DNA of 64,000 nucleotides. It comes from JANTGF01 sp963750735. Lineage in GTDB: Bacteria > Bacteroidota > Bacteroidia > Bacteroidales > VadinHA17. The notes under the pieces are model-generated. The model worked only from the letters and a program-made list of their open reading frames with translations. It was not told the DNA's origin and ran no database searches. Each line of letters starts with the position of its first letter. The stretch's first letter is position 1. The position numbers and the translations under genes were made by a program. The stretch is from contig CAVVRY010000002.1 in NCBI GenBank assembly GCA_963750735.1, positions 245,578-309,577 on the forward strand, in the 5' to 3' direction. Positions 20,195 to 29,440 of this stretch are shown here, piece after piece.

Positions 20195-21979
20195 ATGACT
20201 GATAAATCCAACAATCCATTTCAGTTTTGGGAGGAGATAAAAAGACGTAATGTGCATAGGTCTGTTGCCATTTACGCAGGATCGGCTTTTGTTTTTCTTG
20301 AGGCAGCTACCATCATTTTTCCACGGTGGGGTTTTCCCGACTGGACCATTGACCTGGTGCTTTATCTCCTGATCCTTGGAGCATTCATCACTATTATTGT
20401 TTCCTGGATCTTTGACATTACACCACAGGGCGTCCAGAAAACAAAGCCGATAGAAGAAATCACTGAAACAGAAATAAAAGCTGATTCAAAAGTTTGGAAA
20501 GCTGCCACCTATATCAGCCTGGTAGTGATTGTGGGTTTGATTGTTCTGAATATTGTGGGTGGAGGCAAACAGGTACGTGCAGGTGACATCCAGTCTTTGG
20601 TAATCCTTCCTTTTGAAAACTTTACCGGGGACGATCAGCTCGATAACATGGTTTCCAGCATGCATTCCCTGCTTTGTGGAGATATGGGCAGGATTAGTGG
20701 ATTACGGGTGATAGGAAAGACTTCCTCAAAAATCTACAAGGACACTGATTTGTCTGCGAAAGACATAGCCAGGGAATTGAACGTGGATGCAGTGTTGGAG
20801 CCGACGATAATGTGCCTGGGGGATAGTGTTTGCATGCAGTTCAGGTTGGTAAGCACTACCGGAGAGGAGGATCAAATCTGGGTTGGTGATTACAGGGAGG
20901 ATAAAAGGCAGATCCTGAATCTGTTTAACAGGCTTACAAGGCAGGTCGCTGATGAAGTAATGATCGAATTAACTCCTGAAGAAGAGCGATTGCTTGCCAA
21001 ATCAAGAACAGTTGACAGGGAGGCTTTCGATGATTACCTGAAGGCCCGCTCTTACGCGAATGATTTCAGGAAGGAATCCTTATTAAAAGTCATGGGTTAT
21101 CTGAATAGTGCCATCGAGAAAGAACCAGACTGGGCACCCCTGTACGCAGGTCTGGCAGAGCTCTGGATATGGATACAACAGGCAGGGTACGAATCACCTT
21201 CTGTTGCTGCTCCTAAAATTTACGAGAACCTCAATAAGGCCATGGAACTGGATCCGGATCTTGCAGAAGTCCATTATCTCTCTGCTATGATCGCTCATTT
21301 GGTGGAATGGAACTGGGAAAAGAGCGAAAAAGAATTCCTGAAGACCCTGGCCATAAATCCCAATGACTCATGGTCAAGATTGTTGTATTCACAGTTATTA
21401 TTGATTCTGCAAAGGAATGATGAAGCATTGGCGCAAATAGAATTGGCGGCAGGCCTGGATCCTTTTAATCCTGCTGAGAAATTGTTGTATTCAGGAACAC
21501 TGGTGCAGGCTGGCGATTTTGCAGCTGCCTTGTCTGTCGCAGAGGAACTTGTGGCCGCTGATTCGATGGACATGAATGCGAAAGGGATGGCTGACATAGC
21601 AGCTTACAACTTAGGCGAGTACGACAAAGTGATCAGATCGTTGAAAAATTCACTGCCTTTTTCTAATGAAGAAAATGTTTATGAGGAAATTGTGAGGATT
21701 TATAATGAATCCGGGATCGTAGCGGCATATGAAGAATTAATGAAACATATGGAGAAGTATGCGGAAAATAATCCTATCGGGTTTGCTGGTATGGCCGGAG
21801 GGTACATCATTGCCAATCAACCCGATAAGGCCATGGATTGGATTGAGAAGGGATTTGAAGTGCATGATCCGCAAATCACATATATAACCGCAACAGGGCG
21901 GTTTTATGAACATTTCGAATCCTATCCGGGCTATTTGGAAATCCTGAAAATAATTAAACTGCCATACCTGTTGGAATGA
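20195..21979 (+). CDS. Membrane-anchored TolB-like/TPR protein, family copy F
   Basis: 594 residues from the ATG at 20195 (MTDKSNNPFQFWEEIKRRNV). The N-terminal module is the B/E/H type. The TolB-like module (MHSLLCGDMGRISGLRVIGK, then EEDQIWVGDYREDKRQILN) is closest to copy I. The TPR module (LWIWIQQAGYESPSVAAPKI through EKSEKEFLKTLAINPN) is nearly identical to copy C. The C-terminus (YPGYLEILKIIKLPYLLE) departs from the usual KMNLPLP ending. Three modules with three different nearest relatives make this one of the clearest mosaics. It is preceded by leader repeat R and its own promoter box, so it is probably transcribed alone. Confidence 0.85.
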   Translation: MTDKSNNPFQFWEEIKRRNVHRSVAIYAGSAFVFLEAATIIFPRWGFPDWTIDLVLYLLILGAFITIIVSWIFDITPQGVQKTKPIEEITETEIKADSKVWKAATYISLVVIVGLIVLNIVGGGKQVRAGDIQSLVILPFENFTGDDQLDNMVSSMHSLLCGDMGRISGLRVIGKTSSKIYKDTDLSAKDIARELNVDAVLEPTIMCLGDSVCMQFRLVSTTGEEDQIWVGDYREDKRQILNLFNRLTRQVADEVMIELTPEEERLLAKSRTVDREAFDDYLKARSYANDFRKESLLKVMGYLNSAIEKEPDWAPLYAGLAELWIWIQQAGYESPSVAAPKIYENLNKAMELDPDLAEVHYLSAMIAHLVEWNWEKSEKEFLKTLAINPNDSWSRLLYSQLLLILQRNDEALAQIELAAGLDPFNPAEKLLYSGTLVQAGDFAAALSVAEELVAADSMDMNAKGMADIAAYNLGEYDKVIRSLKNSLPFSNEENVYEEIVRIYNESGIVAAYEELMKHMEKYAENNPIGFAGMAGGYIIANQPDKAMDWIEKGFEVHDPQITYITATGRFYEHFESYPGYLEILKIIKLPYLLE

Positions 21980-22181
21980 GCATATTGAAGAGGTTAAAAT
22001 GGCACTTTCCAGTTAAAATAACTGAATATAAAGCTTAAATTGTCCCAAATTTTTCCCAGACCCTTGACTCGTCCAACTCCCTCACACCCTATCCAGATTC
22101 CCAGTCCATGTCTCATATTTCCCACTAACCTGCCTTCCTATCGGCAGGTGAGACACTCCAACCCTACCTCATTTATCTTAA

Positions 22182-22215
22182 TTTGTTATTGATATTCAGA
22201 TGGTTTATATTTATA
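22182..22215 (+). promoter_or_regulatory. Orphan TPR-family promoter box
   Basis: TTTG at 22182 and TATATTTATA at 22206 with the same 20-nt gap and nearly the same sequence between, but no TPR gene follows. At the expected start position (22237) the sequence reads ATC AAC TGA, and the next gene, an FtsX-like permease, begins 273 bp further on. It marks either a deleted family member or a promoter copied to a new place. Confidence 0.65.
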
Positions 22216-22509
22216 AGTCCAAAACCTAAGGTAAACATCAACTGAGAAACCTATTATGAGAGTTGAGTTATGCTGTATTTTTTGACTGCTTTTTTGAGAA
22301 GGTTTTGCTCAACTATAACAACTTAAGAATCCCTGAAAAAAAGTAGCATGAGTAGTATAACTAGTTGTGGATAGAAGGGGAGTGTTGTATAGCATGCCCC
22401 TTTTAACTACTCAATTGTTGTGTTTTCAATATATTTAAGATTACCTAACTAAAAACATGAGTTATGCCATGGTTTGTAAATATATAATGCACAAACTAAA
22501 TTAACCATC

Positions 22510-24849
22510 ATGCTAAAAAACAATTTGAGAAACATCCTGCGGAATCTGATAAACAATAAGCTTTATTCGGTTGTCAATATGGTTAGTCTAACCATTGGAT
22601 TCAGCTGTTTAATCATCATTTTTCTCTGGGTGGAAGACGAGATGAGTTACGGCAAAGTCGGGGACAATGTTGAAGATGTTTATCAATTAACCCTTACACA
22701 TGACAATGGTGTATTGGATCCGAATGTTCCCTATTTTCTTCCTCATGCGATGGCAGAAATTTACCCGGAGATAAAGAATTACACACGCATTTACCGCTTA
22801 AGCAAAATTACCAACTGTGTTTTCAGTTACCAGGCGTCAGGTGAAGAGCCGGAAATGTTTTACGAAGAGAGTGTCATTAAAGTAGATACTGGGTTTTTTT
22901 CCATCTTCCCATTTTCATTTGTTTACGGTAATCCAGAAACTGCCCTGCTGGACCAAAACGGTGTTATTCTGAGAAGGCAGGTGGCGGAAAAATATTTTGG
23001 AGAGGCTGATCCTATCGGCAAAGTTCTGCTTTTTAATAACCAGCAGTTTCTGACAGTTACAGGTGTTGTTGATATCCCCTCAAAATCGGTTCAGCAACCC
23101 GATTTTATCCTTCCTCTCAGAGGGAATTTATCAACGAATTATAACTGGCGTGATCCAACCTTTATTCTTCTGCATGGCATTAGTTCACTCAAAGCCTTCA
23201 AACAAAAGATTGCAGGTTCATTCATGGATCTTTATCCTCATCCTCTTCCGGGGGAGATTGTACTTGGGGTTTTACCGATCTCGAAGTCGTATCTGAGTTT
23301 CGGAAAGAGGAAGTATATATATGTGTTCTCTGCGGTTGCTCTTTTTATCCTTCTTGTGGGGAGCATTAATTTCATCATCCTGACCACTGGCAGATCAACC
23401 AGAAAAATTATGGAGATTGGAATCAGGAAAATAGCAGGGGCACAAAGAGGCCAACTGATTATTCACTTACTGACTGAGTCAGTACTGATTGCTTTGCTGT
23501 CATTGTTTCTGGCAATCATACTTGTAGAACTAACGTTGCCTGCGTTCGGCAATTTTTTTGATAAAGAATTGTCCATAGGTTATTTTATTCGTCCACAAAT
23601 CATCCTTCTGTTTCTACTGGTATCTGCTGTTGTTGGGATCCTTGCAGGAATTTTCCCTGCTCTGTCGTTTACCAGGAGAAGTCCAATCGTTGCCTTACAA
23701 ATCATTCATCGTGTTCGTTCTAAAAAATCCATGTTTATGATTGGTTCAGTTATAGCACAGTTTACCATATCATTCTTCTTACTGGCATGTACCTTGTTAA
23801 TTATAAGGCAACTCTCCTTTATGATGAAACAGCCCCTTGGATTCCAAATAGAAAACATCATTGAAATTCCGATGAATGCATCATTGGGAGCTCGTTTTGA
23901 ATCGTATAAACAGAATTTAAAAAGAAATCCGAACATAGTCAGCATAACTGCAGGCCAGGCAGTCCCATTCAACGAGGATTATAAGTCAGGTCTGGATTGG
24001 GAAGGCAAAAGTCCGGAACACGTTCCTATCGTGCGATATTCCATCGTACTACCCGATTATATCGAAACATTTGAAATGGAAGTAATTGAGGGTCGTTGCT
24101 TTAATAATGATTATGTTACCGATACCTCAAAATATATGATCAATGAGAAAGCTGCACAACTTCTGAATGTGGATGATCCATTGGGAAAGAAAATCACCTT
24201 TTGGGGCAGGCAAGGAGAAATCATCGGAGTGGTTCAGAATTTTCATCATGTATCTCTTCATAAAGAAATATTACCTCATGTTTTTACCATTCATCCGAAG
24301 AATTACCGAAATTTGAACCATGTGTTCATAAAGCTCCGTCCGGTAAATATTCAGGAAACACTAAATGAAATTGAATCAATCACCAAAGAGTTTGCACCCG
24401 ATTTCCCCTTTGAATACAATTTTATTGATTCAGGGGTGGGGAAGTTATATACCACAGAAAAAAAATTAGGAACCATCATTACATGGTTCGCTTTCCTTTC
24501 GGTTTTTATCACCTGCCTGGGTGTTTTTAGCCTGTCAACCTTTTTGGCTGAACGAAGAACAAAGGAATTTGGAATACGAAAAGTGAACGGAGCCAGGGCC
24601 TTTCATCTTTTATATCATCTGAATATTGATCTTATTAAATGGATCGGGGTTTCATTTGCTGCTTCAATTCCCCTTGCATATTTTGCCATGCACCGGTGGT
24701 TGCAGAATTTTGCGTTCAGGGTAGGGATAGAGGTATGGATCTTTCTCCTCACCGGAGCGATTATCCTGATCATTGCTTTATTAACATCGAGTGGTATTAC
24801 TTTAAAGTCCTCCTTAAAAAATCCGGTGGATTCATTGCGGTATGAATAA
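22510..24849 (+). CDS. FtsX/MacB-type ABC transporter permease
   Basis: 779 residues. An N-terminal membrane segment (about 20-40, VNMVSLTIGFSCLIIIFLWV) is followed by a large extracytoplasmic MacB-like domain, an FtsX block of three membrane segments (about 275-400, with IMEIGIRKIAGAQRGQL), a second extracytoplasmic domain, and a second FtsX block (about 660-779, with KEFGIRKVNGARAFHLLYHL). The two FtsX blocks make it the double-domain form typical of Bacteroidota, often found near two-component or sigma-factor genes and usually working with a separate ATPase. No ATPase gene is adjacent here. The substrate is unknown. The nearest recognisable promoter is the orphan TPR box 300 bp upstream. 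Confidence 0.85.
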   Translation: MLKNNLRNILRNLINNKLYSVVNMVSLTIGFSCLIIIFLWVEDEMSYGKVGDNVEDVYQLTLTHDNGVLDPNVPYFLPHAMAEIYPEIKNYTRIYRLSKITNCVFSYQASGEEPEMFYEESVIKVDTGFFSIFPFSFVYGNPETALLDQNGVILRRQVAEKYFGEADPIGKVLLFNNQQFLTVTGVVDIPSKSVQQPDFILPLRGNLSTNYNWRDPTFILLHGISSLKAFKQKIAGSFMDLYPHPLPGEIVLGVLPISKSYLSFGKRKYIYVFSAVALFILLVGSINFIILTTGRSTRKIMEIGIRKIAGAQRGQLIIHLLTESVLIALLSLFLAIILVELTLPAFGNFFDKELSIGYFIRPQIILLFLLVSAVVGILAGIFPALSFTRRSPIVALQIIHRVRSKKSMFMIGSVIAQFTISFFLLACTLLIIRQLSFMMKQPLGFQIENIIEIPMNASLGARFESYKQNLKRNPNIVSITAGQAVPFNEDYKSGLDWEGKSPEHVPIVRYSIVLPDYIETFEMEVIEGRCFNNDYVTDTSKYMINEKAAQLLNVDDPLGKKITFWGRQGEIIGVVQNFHHVSLHKEILPHVFTIHPKNYRNLNHVFIKLRPVNIQETLNEIESITKEFAPDFPFEYNFIDSGVGKLYTTEKKLGTIITWFAFLSVFITCLGVFSLSTFLAERRTKEFGIRKVNGARAFHLLYHLNIDLIKWIGVSFAASIPLAYFAMHRWLQNFAFRVGIEVWIFLLTGAIILIIALLTSSGITLKSSLKNPVDSLRYE

Positions 24850-24943
24850 GTTGTGTTTTATGCTATAGTTTTCAAACAGTTATAAGGCGTTCGGCTTGCT
24901 CTATTTAGTTTGCATTGCATGTTAAACACTTACTATATGGTAT

Positions 24944-25027
24944 ACAAACGAAACACAAGCCTCACATAAGGTTTAGGCTCGCCTGCGCCAGTCAGTTTGA
25001 ATCGGTAAGCGTGAGGCTGTTATATAC
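24944..25027 (+). repeat. Candidate attC-like hairpin before the membrane protein/antiporter pair
   Basis: AGCCTCAC (24958-24965) pairs with GTGAGGCT (25011-25018), and the right arm is followed at once by GTTATAT (25019-25025); the left arm is preceded by CGAAACACA. The arrangement resembles the better hairpins at 27.2 and 37-40 kb, but the short spacer is on the opposite side, so it may be a reversed copy or unrelated. Confidence 0.35.
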
Positions 25028-25103
25028 AGCTTTATTTGACATATTGATGATCCTTATACTAAGATTAAGCCAGTTATAAGAAATAGATAAAATTTATCCT
25101 GAT

Positions 25104-25853
25104 ATGAAAAAGTTAAACTTTCAATTTTCGTTTCTTAAAGTTTTGTATTTTATTTTATACTTAATTCTGTTTTCTGTTATATTCATTATTCCAATTCTGA
25201 TTAAAAAGAATCTAAATTTAACAGAAAAATTAATTATCGAAGAAGAAATTGCTGAAGGTGTTTTGCTTTGTGTTTTGTTTTTATTGAGTCTTGTGTTGTC
25301 CTATTTTTATAAGCGTGAAATTTACAATCAGAAAGAGCTGATAAAAAAAATTGAAGATGATAAAAAGACGGCTGCGGAAAAGCTTCTTAACTCATTTAAA
25401 TATATTGGCAAAATCAATGTCCAAATTCAAGAAATTAAATCAATTTTTAATAATATTAATCTATATCCGGAAACACAAAATGATTTTAAAAAAACCTTAA
25501 TTTTTTTAAGTGACCGCGTACTAAGCATTGTAAATGCTGAGTGGGTCTTATTTAGAATAATTGACAGCAAAACGCAAAAAACCATCAGAGAACAATTTAA
25601 AACAAGAGGTGATGCCTTTTATAATTATCCTCATATAAGTAATAAAATGATTATCGAACAACAATCTGATTCTAATATTACTTCTATTATTTCAAATCCT
25701 ACGAATTTAAATATTATCATCTCTTGCAATTTGCCAATTGAAAGTATTGATAATGATCAAGAAATATTTATCAAAGCTATTGTAAATGAACTTACTATGT
25801 TGTTTATTATTTTTAATTCATCCCATTACAAAAATGAAATTAAGGAGGGTTAA
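25104..25853 (+). CDS. Membrane protein with coiled coil and possible GAF-like domain
   Basis: 249 residues. Two membrane segments near the N-terminus (about 10-30 and 52-70) are followed by a charged coiled-coil stretch (KREIYNQKELIKKIEDDKKT) and a cytoplasmic C-terminal domain of about 130 residues whose pattern (KTLIFLSDRVLSIVNAEWVL, later NLNIIISCNLPIESIDNDQE) suggests a GAF-like sensor fold; this is a weak resemblance, not a firm match. The gene ends 5 bp before the antiporter gene, behind a good AAGGAGG sequence, so the two form an operon and this protein may regulate the antiporter. Very AT-rich and lysine/isoleucine-rich compared with its neighbours. Confidence 0.6.
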   Translation: MKKLNFQFSFLKVLYFILYLILFSVIFIIPILIKKNLNLTEKLIIEEEIAEGVLLCVLFLLSLVLSYFYKREIYNQKELIKKIEDDKKTAAEKLLNSFKYIGKINVQIQEIKSIFNNINLYPETQNDFKKTLIFLSDRVLSIVNAEWVLFRIIDSKTQKTIREQFKTRGDAFYNYPHISNKMIIEQQSDSNITSIISNPTNLNIIISCNLPIESIDNDQEIFIKAIVNELTMLFIIFNSSHYKNEIKEG

Positions 25854-25858
25854 ATAAT

Positions 25859-27082
25859 ATGCAATCTATATTAATAGTCGGAATCATTATTTTCACTGGT
25901 TTTATTTTTGGAGAAATAGCCGATAAAATCAAACTTCCTAAAGTTACCGGATATCTTTTTGCGGGCATTGTGTTAAATCCTGATTTGTTTAATATTATAC
26001 CAACAGATTTCATAGATCATACCAGCCTTATTACAAATATTTCTCTTTCTGTTATAACCTTTTCGGTGGGAGGCACTCTTACATATGCCCGCATCAAAAA
26101 ATTAGGGAAAGGAATACTTTTTATTACCCTGTTTGAAGCAGAATTCGCGTTTCTCGCAGTTTTTATTGGTTTTCTTGTTATAACCCCCTTTTTTATTCAT
26201 CTTCCTGATGCCACCTGGCTTACCATATTTATTCCCATAAGCATATTACTTGGTTCCCTTGCATCGCCCACTGATCCGTCTGCTACATTGGCAGTTGTGC
26301 ACGAATATAAGGCAAAGGGAGATGTTACTTCTACAATAATGGGTGTTGCGGCTTTTGACGATGCATTGGGTATCATAAATTATAGTGTTGCTATTACCAT
26401 AGCAGGGGCATGTACCTTCAACGATAGTTTTAGCTTGACTTCCTCCATATTGACCCCGTTATTTACGATTGGTGGTGCAATCATTTTAGGAACCACTTTT
26501 GGATTTGGTTTTAATGCGATCACGTTATTCTTTAAAAAGGAGACAGAAGGGTCCTTTATTGTGTACACATTTAGTTTACTGCTACTTTGTTTCGGAATAG
26601 CAAACTTGCTGGGTGTTAATGAACTCTTAGCAACAATGACGATGGGTGTTATTGTAGCCAACTTCAATTCATCGGGAAACAAAATATTTGAAATTATAGA
26701 GCGAAATACCGAAGAATTAATCTTTGTCCTGTTTTTCACTTTAAGCGGGATGCACCTTAACTTTTCCGTTTTATCGACTTCCTATATTCTGGTAATGTTT
26801 TTTATTGTTTTTAGGGCCATTGGGAAAGTTTCAGGGACTATGATTGGTGCTTCTATTTCAAAATCATCATCTACAGTTAAAAAATATACTGCAAGCGGTT
26901 TAATTCCTCAAGGTGGTATTGTTATTGGGTTGGCTTTAATGCTAAAACAGAATCCAACTTTTGATTCTATATCTGACGTTATCATTACCATCATCATTGG
27001 TGCAACTGTTATCCACGAACTAGTTGGACCTGCTTTAGCCAAGGTTGCTCTTAAAAAAGCAGGAGAAATAAATAATAATTAA
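25859..27082 (+). CDS. CPA2-family cation:proton antiporter
   Basis: 407 residues, about 12 membrane segments throughout. It has the Na+/H+ exchanger pattern of the CPA2 branch: an N-terminal KLPKVTGYLFAGIVLNPDLF segment, SPTDPSATLAVVHE in the middle with the acidic residue of the translocation site, and AAFDDALGI holding the paired aspartates. It stops after the membrane domain, with no RCK/TrkA-N tail, so regulation may come from the cotranscribed soluble domain of the gene before it. An AAGGAGG Shine-Dalgarno lies just upstream, unusual for this genome. The pair sits between a doubtful attC-like hairpin at 24.9 kb and a good one at 27.2 kb. Confidence 0.85.
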   Translation: MQSILIVGIIIFTGFIFGEIADKIKLPKVTGYLFAGIVLNPDLFNIIPTDFIDHTSLITNISLSVITFSVGGTLTYARIKKLGKGILFITLFEAEFAFLAVFIGFLVITPFFIHLPDATWLTIFIPISILLGSLASPTDPSATLAVVHEYKAKGDVTSTIMGVAAFDDALGIINYSVAITIAGACTFNDSFSLTSSILTPLFTIGGAIILGTTFGFGFNAITLFFKKETEGSFIVYTFSLLLLCFGIANLLGVNELLATMTMGVIVANFNSSGNKIFEIIERNTEELIFVLFFTLSGMHLNFSVLSTSYILVMFFIVFRAIGKVSGTMIGASISKSSSTVKKYTASGLIPQGGIVIGLALMLKQNPTFDSISDVIITIIIGATVIHELVGPALAKVALKKAGEINNN

Positions 27083-27151
27083 TTTGCTAAAAATAAAGTA
27101 TGATAGAATTAGAAATATACCGCAAACCATTGTCAGACAAAAACGCCCAGT

Positions 27152-27284
27152 TGCTAACACGCAATCATAGCCAATTGGCGCATTAAGGCTAACAAGACAG
27201 AGAAGTGAAAAAATCAAACAAATACAATTCAGAAATCATCCTAAGAGAAAAGCACCAACTGGCCATATTGCAGGAACGTTGGAA
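27152..27284 (+). repeat. attC-like imperfect hairpin
   Basis: Left side TGCTAAC-A-CGCAAT-CATAGCC (from 27152); right side GGCCAT-ATTGCA-GGAAC-GTTGGAA (to 27284). The arms pair over about 13 nt, a single A separates box and stem on the left, and five bases (GGAAC) separate them on the right. The same layout, with unrelated stem sequences, is found at 37483, 38204 and 39744. It stands directly before the serine hydrolase gene. Confidence 0.55.
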
Positions 27285-27320
27285 TACATTTGAATGATTA
27301 AATCTGAAACCAAACCACAT

Positions 27321-28694
27321 ATGAAACAGTATAGAATCACCCTAATATTTCTTCTGATATCTTTTGTTAACCTCCAGTGTCAGAAAAGCCCGGAAAAAAA
27401 GGATAGGAAAGGTCTTCCTTCTGAAGTCGTAGAGTCAATTGAAAGACGTATAGAGGAAGGTCTTACTCCAAGTATTACTATAGCTATAATCGACTCCTCA
27501 GGTGTTAAATATTTCAATTTTGGAAAAACTGCTAAAAATGGCCAGGAAGTAGATGAAAATACCATCTATGAAATAGGATCAATATCTAAAGTATTTACGG
27601 GGATATTACTTGCACAAAAAGTCCTGGAAGGTGATCTCAAACTAGAAGACGAGATAAATAACTTTCTCCCCGATGACATTAAAGTTCCGGTGATGGGCGA
27701 TACAGAAATTACATTCGGCAATCTTACGGATCATACCTCTGGCTTTCCTAGATTGCCAGACAACTTTAACCCTGCCAATCCCAACAATCCTTATGCGGAC
27801 TATACAATAGATCAGATGTATGAATTTATTTCGAATTATCAACCTGTTCGAACTGTAGGAGCTGAATATGAATACTCAAATCTTGCCCAGGGTCTTTTAG
27901 GGCATCTTCTCGCAATGAATAATAATAGTACTTATGAAGAATTGATGGTTCAAACAATTGCAAATCCGTTGGAGATGAATGACACAAGAATTGAATTGAC
28001 TCAGAGGATGAAAGAAAACTTAGCTTTGGGCCATAGTGAAGGCAAGGTTGTTGAGAATTGGGACATCCCAACGCTTGCAGGTGCAGGTGCGATTAGAAGT
28101 TCGACCTCAGATATGGCAAAGTTTATTTCTGCTAATCTCGGTTATGTGAATACCTCATTACTCAAGGCAATGGAGCTATCTCATCAAATTAGACATGATA
28201 AGGCAGGTGAAATGTCGATTGCAATGGCGTGGCATATTAGTAAAGGAAATAAGGGGGACGTAATCTGCCATGGTGGTGGAACAGGTGGATACAGGACATT
28301 TATTGGATTTGTAAAAGAAACGGGTAAAGGAGTGGTAATCTTTACAAATTCATCAGAAGGAGCCGATGATATTGGTTTTTATTTGCTCGATTCCGGATCG
28401 GAATTAGCGAAATTCAAAAGTGACGCAGTAAATATACCTAAATCCACCCTTGAACAATATGTTGGCTTGTACGAGATGCGCCCCGAATTCAATATCACCA
28501 TAACCAAGGAAGGGAAACAGTTATTTGGGCGGGCTACCGGACAAGAAAGATTCGGGATTTTTCCAGAAAATGATACTGTATTTTACCTAACTGTTGTTGA
28601 GGCAAAGATTGTCTTTCATCTTGAAAAAGATGCTGTTGAGAGCTTGACCCTATTTCAAGGAGAACAAGAAATGCTGGGCAAGAAGATTAAATAG
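27321..28694 (+). CDS. Serine hydrolase, class C beta-lactamase/PBP-like lipoprotein
   Basis: About 457 residues from the ATG at 27321, which places MKQYRITLIFLLISFVNLQC as a lipoprotein signal with the cysteine as first mature residue; an ATG nine codons upstream (27294) is possible. The catalytic signatures of the beta-lactamase-related family are present: SISK (serine and lysine of SxxK, in GSISKVFTG), YSN (Y-x-N, in YEYSNLAQG) and HGGG near residue 320 in place of KTG. A C-terminal lipocalin-like extension (about 370-457) is typical of the larger members. Likely a periplasmic D-amino-acid peptidase or esterase; the substrate is unknown. It lies directly behind an attC-like hairpin. Confidence 0.85.
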   Translation: MKQYRITLIFLLISFVNLQCQKSPEKKDRKGLPSEVVESIERRIEEGLTPSITIAIIDSSGVKYFNFGKTAKNGQEVDENTIYEIGSISKVFTGILLAQKVLEGDLKLEDEINNFLPDDIKVPVMGDTEITFGNLTDHTSGFPRLPDNFNPANPNNPYADYTIDQMYEFISNYQPVRTVGAEYEYSNLAQGLLGHLLAMNNNSTYEELMVQTIANPLEMNDTRIELTQRMKENLALGHSEGKVVENWDIPTLAGAGAIRSSTSDMAKFISANLGYVNTSLLKAMELSHQIRHDKAGEMSIAMAWHISKGNKGDVICHGGGTGGYRTFIGFVKETGKGVVIFTNSSEGADDIGFYLLDSGSELAKFKSDAVNIPKSTLEQYVGLYEMRPEFNITITKEGKQLFGRATGQERFGIFPENDTVFYLTVVEAKIVFHLEKDAVESLTLFQGEQEMLGKKIK

Positions 28695-28704
28695 TAAACG
28701 TATC

Positions 28705-28908
28705 CCAACAAAAAATACAGTACATGCCATAATTTATTCTGACCTTACCTTCATTGCCCCATGTTCTTGGATTTGCTTTTGAAAAATCAATGATACTTAC
28801 CAAAGAGTGAAGTGTTTCATGATTGTTCAGGGCATTGTATTCGCTCACCGTATCAAATCTGAATATTCCTTTTATAACAGTATAATTTTCTAAAACAAAT
28901 TTAAACAT
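28705..28908 (-). pseudogene. Remnant of an AraC-family regulator, N-terminal cupin part
   Basis: About 68 residues that match the N-terminus of Bacteroidota AraC-family regulators: FDTVSEYNALNNHETLHSLV, then SIIDFSKANPRTW and INYGMYCIF. The similarity stops at MYCIF near 28705 and the frame then runs into the end of the neighbouring hydrolase gene. The rest of the regulator, including its DNA-binding domain, is absent, so this is a truncated fragment left by a rearrangement. Confidence 0.55.
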
Positions 28909-29009
28909 TCCTTTAAAGCAATCATCATACTGGAAATCAAATCAATAAAAGTGGTAGGAGAATCCGTAATTTGTATACTAATTTTTTGTACTGGTTTCCA
29001 TACAAATGC

Positions 29010-29370
29010 AACTAGTATTCAAAAGCAAGATAATCTATATTACTACTGCACAAATGCACTAGAAAAGCTAGTATCAGCTTTAAATAGCATAATAAGTAAC
29101 TTCATTTAGCATTACAAATTGAAAAGCAATAACTATCCCTTATTAAATTTTAGAAGTTCATTTTTATAGAGTATCGTCTACCTTTTAAACTGGGATACCC
29201 TTTACACGTGATTAAGGGATTTTAGTAAAAAAGACCACAATTGGGGCTAAAAAGGTCACTTCTTATGCCCTATTTGTCACTTGGGTCTAATTCAAAATCC
29301 TTATCTGTCTGGGATCCAAACACTAAGGATGTGAGTGTCCTATTTATACTAGGAATGGGTCATCAAAAAT
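29010..29370 (+). repeat. Intergenic leader repeat R, copy 2 (long form)
   Basis: Begins near CTAGTATTCAAAAGCAAGAT and runs through TACACGTGATTAAGGG, AATTGGGGCTAAAAAGG and CCCTATTTGTCACTTGGG. It matches 41313-41665 almost throughout, including a front part missing from copy 1. It precedes TPR copy G. Confidence 0.65.
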
Positions 29371-29440
29371 CACTTTATGTAAAAAGGCATTTTGGAGATA
29401 AAGTCAAATTAACGTAGATTTAAATTTCTAAATTAAGCTA

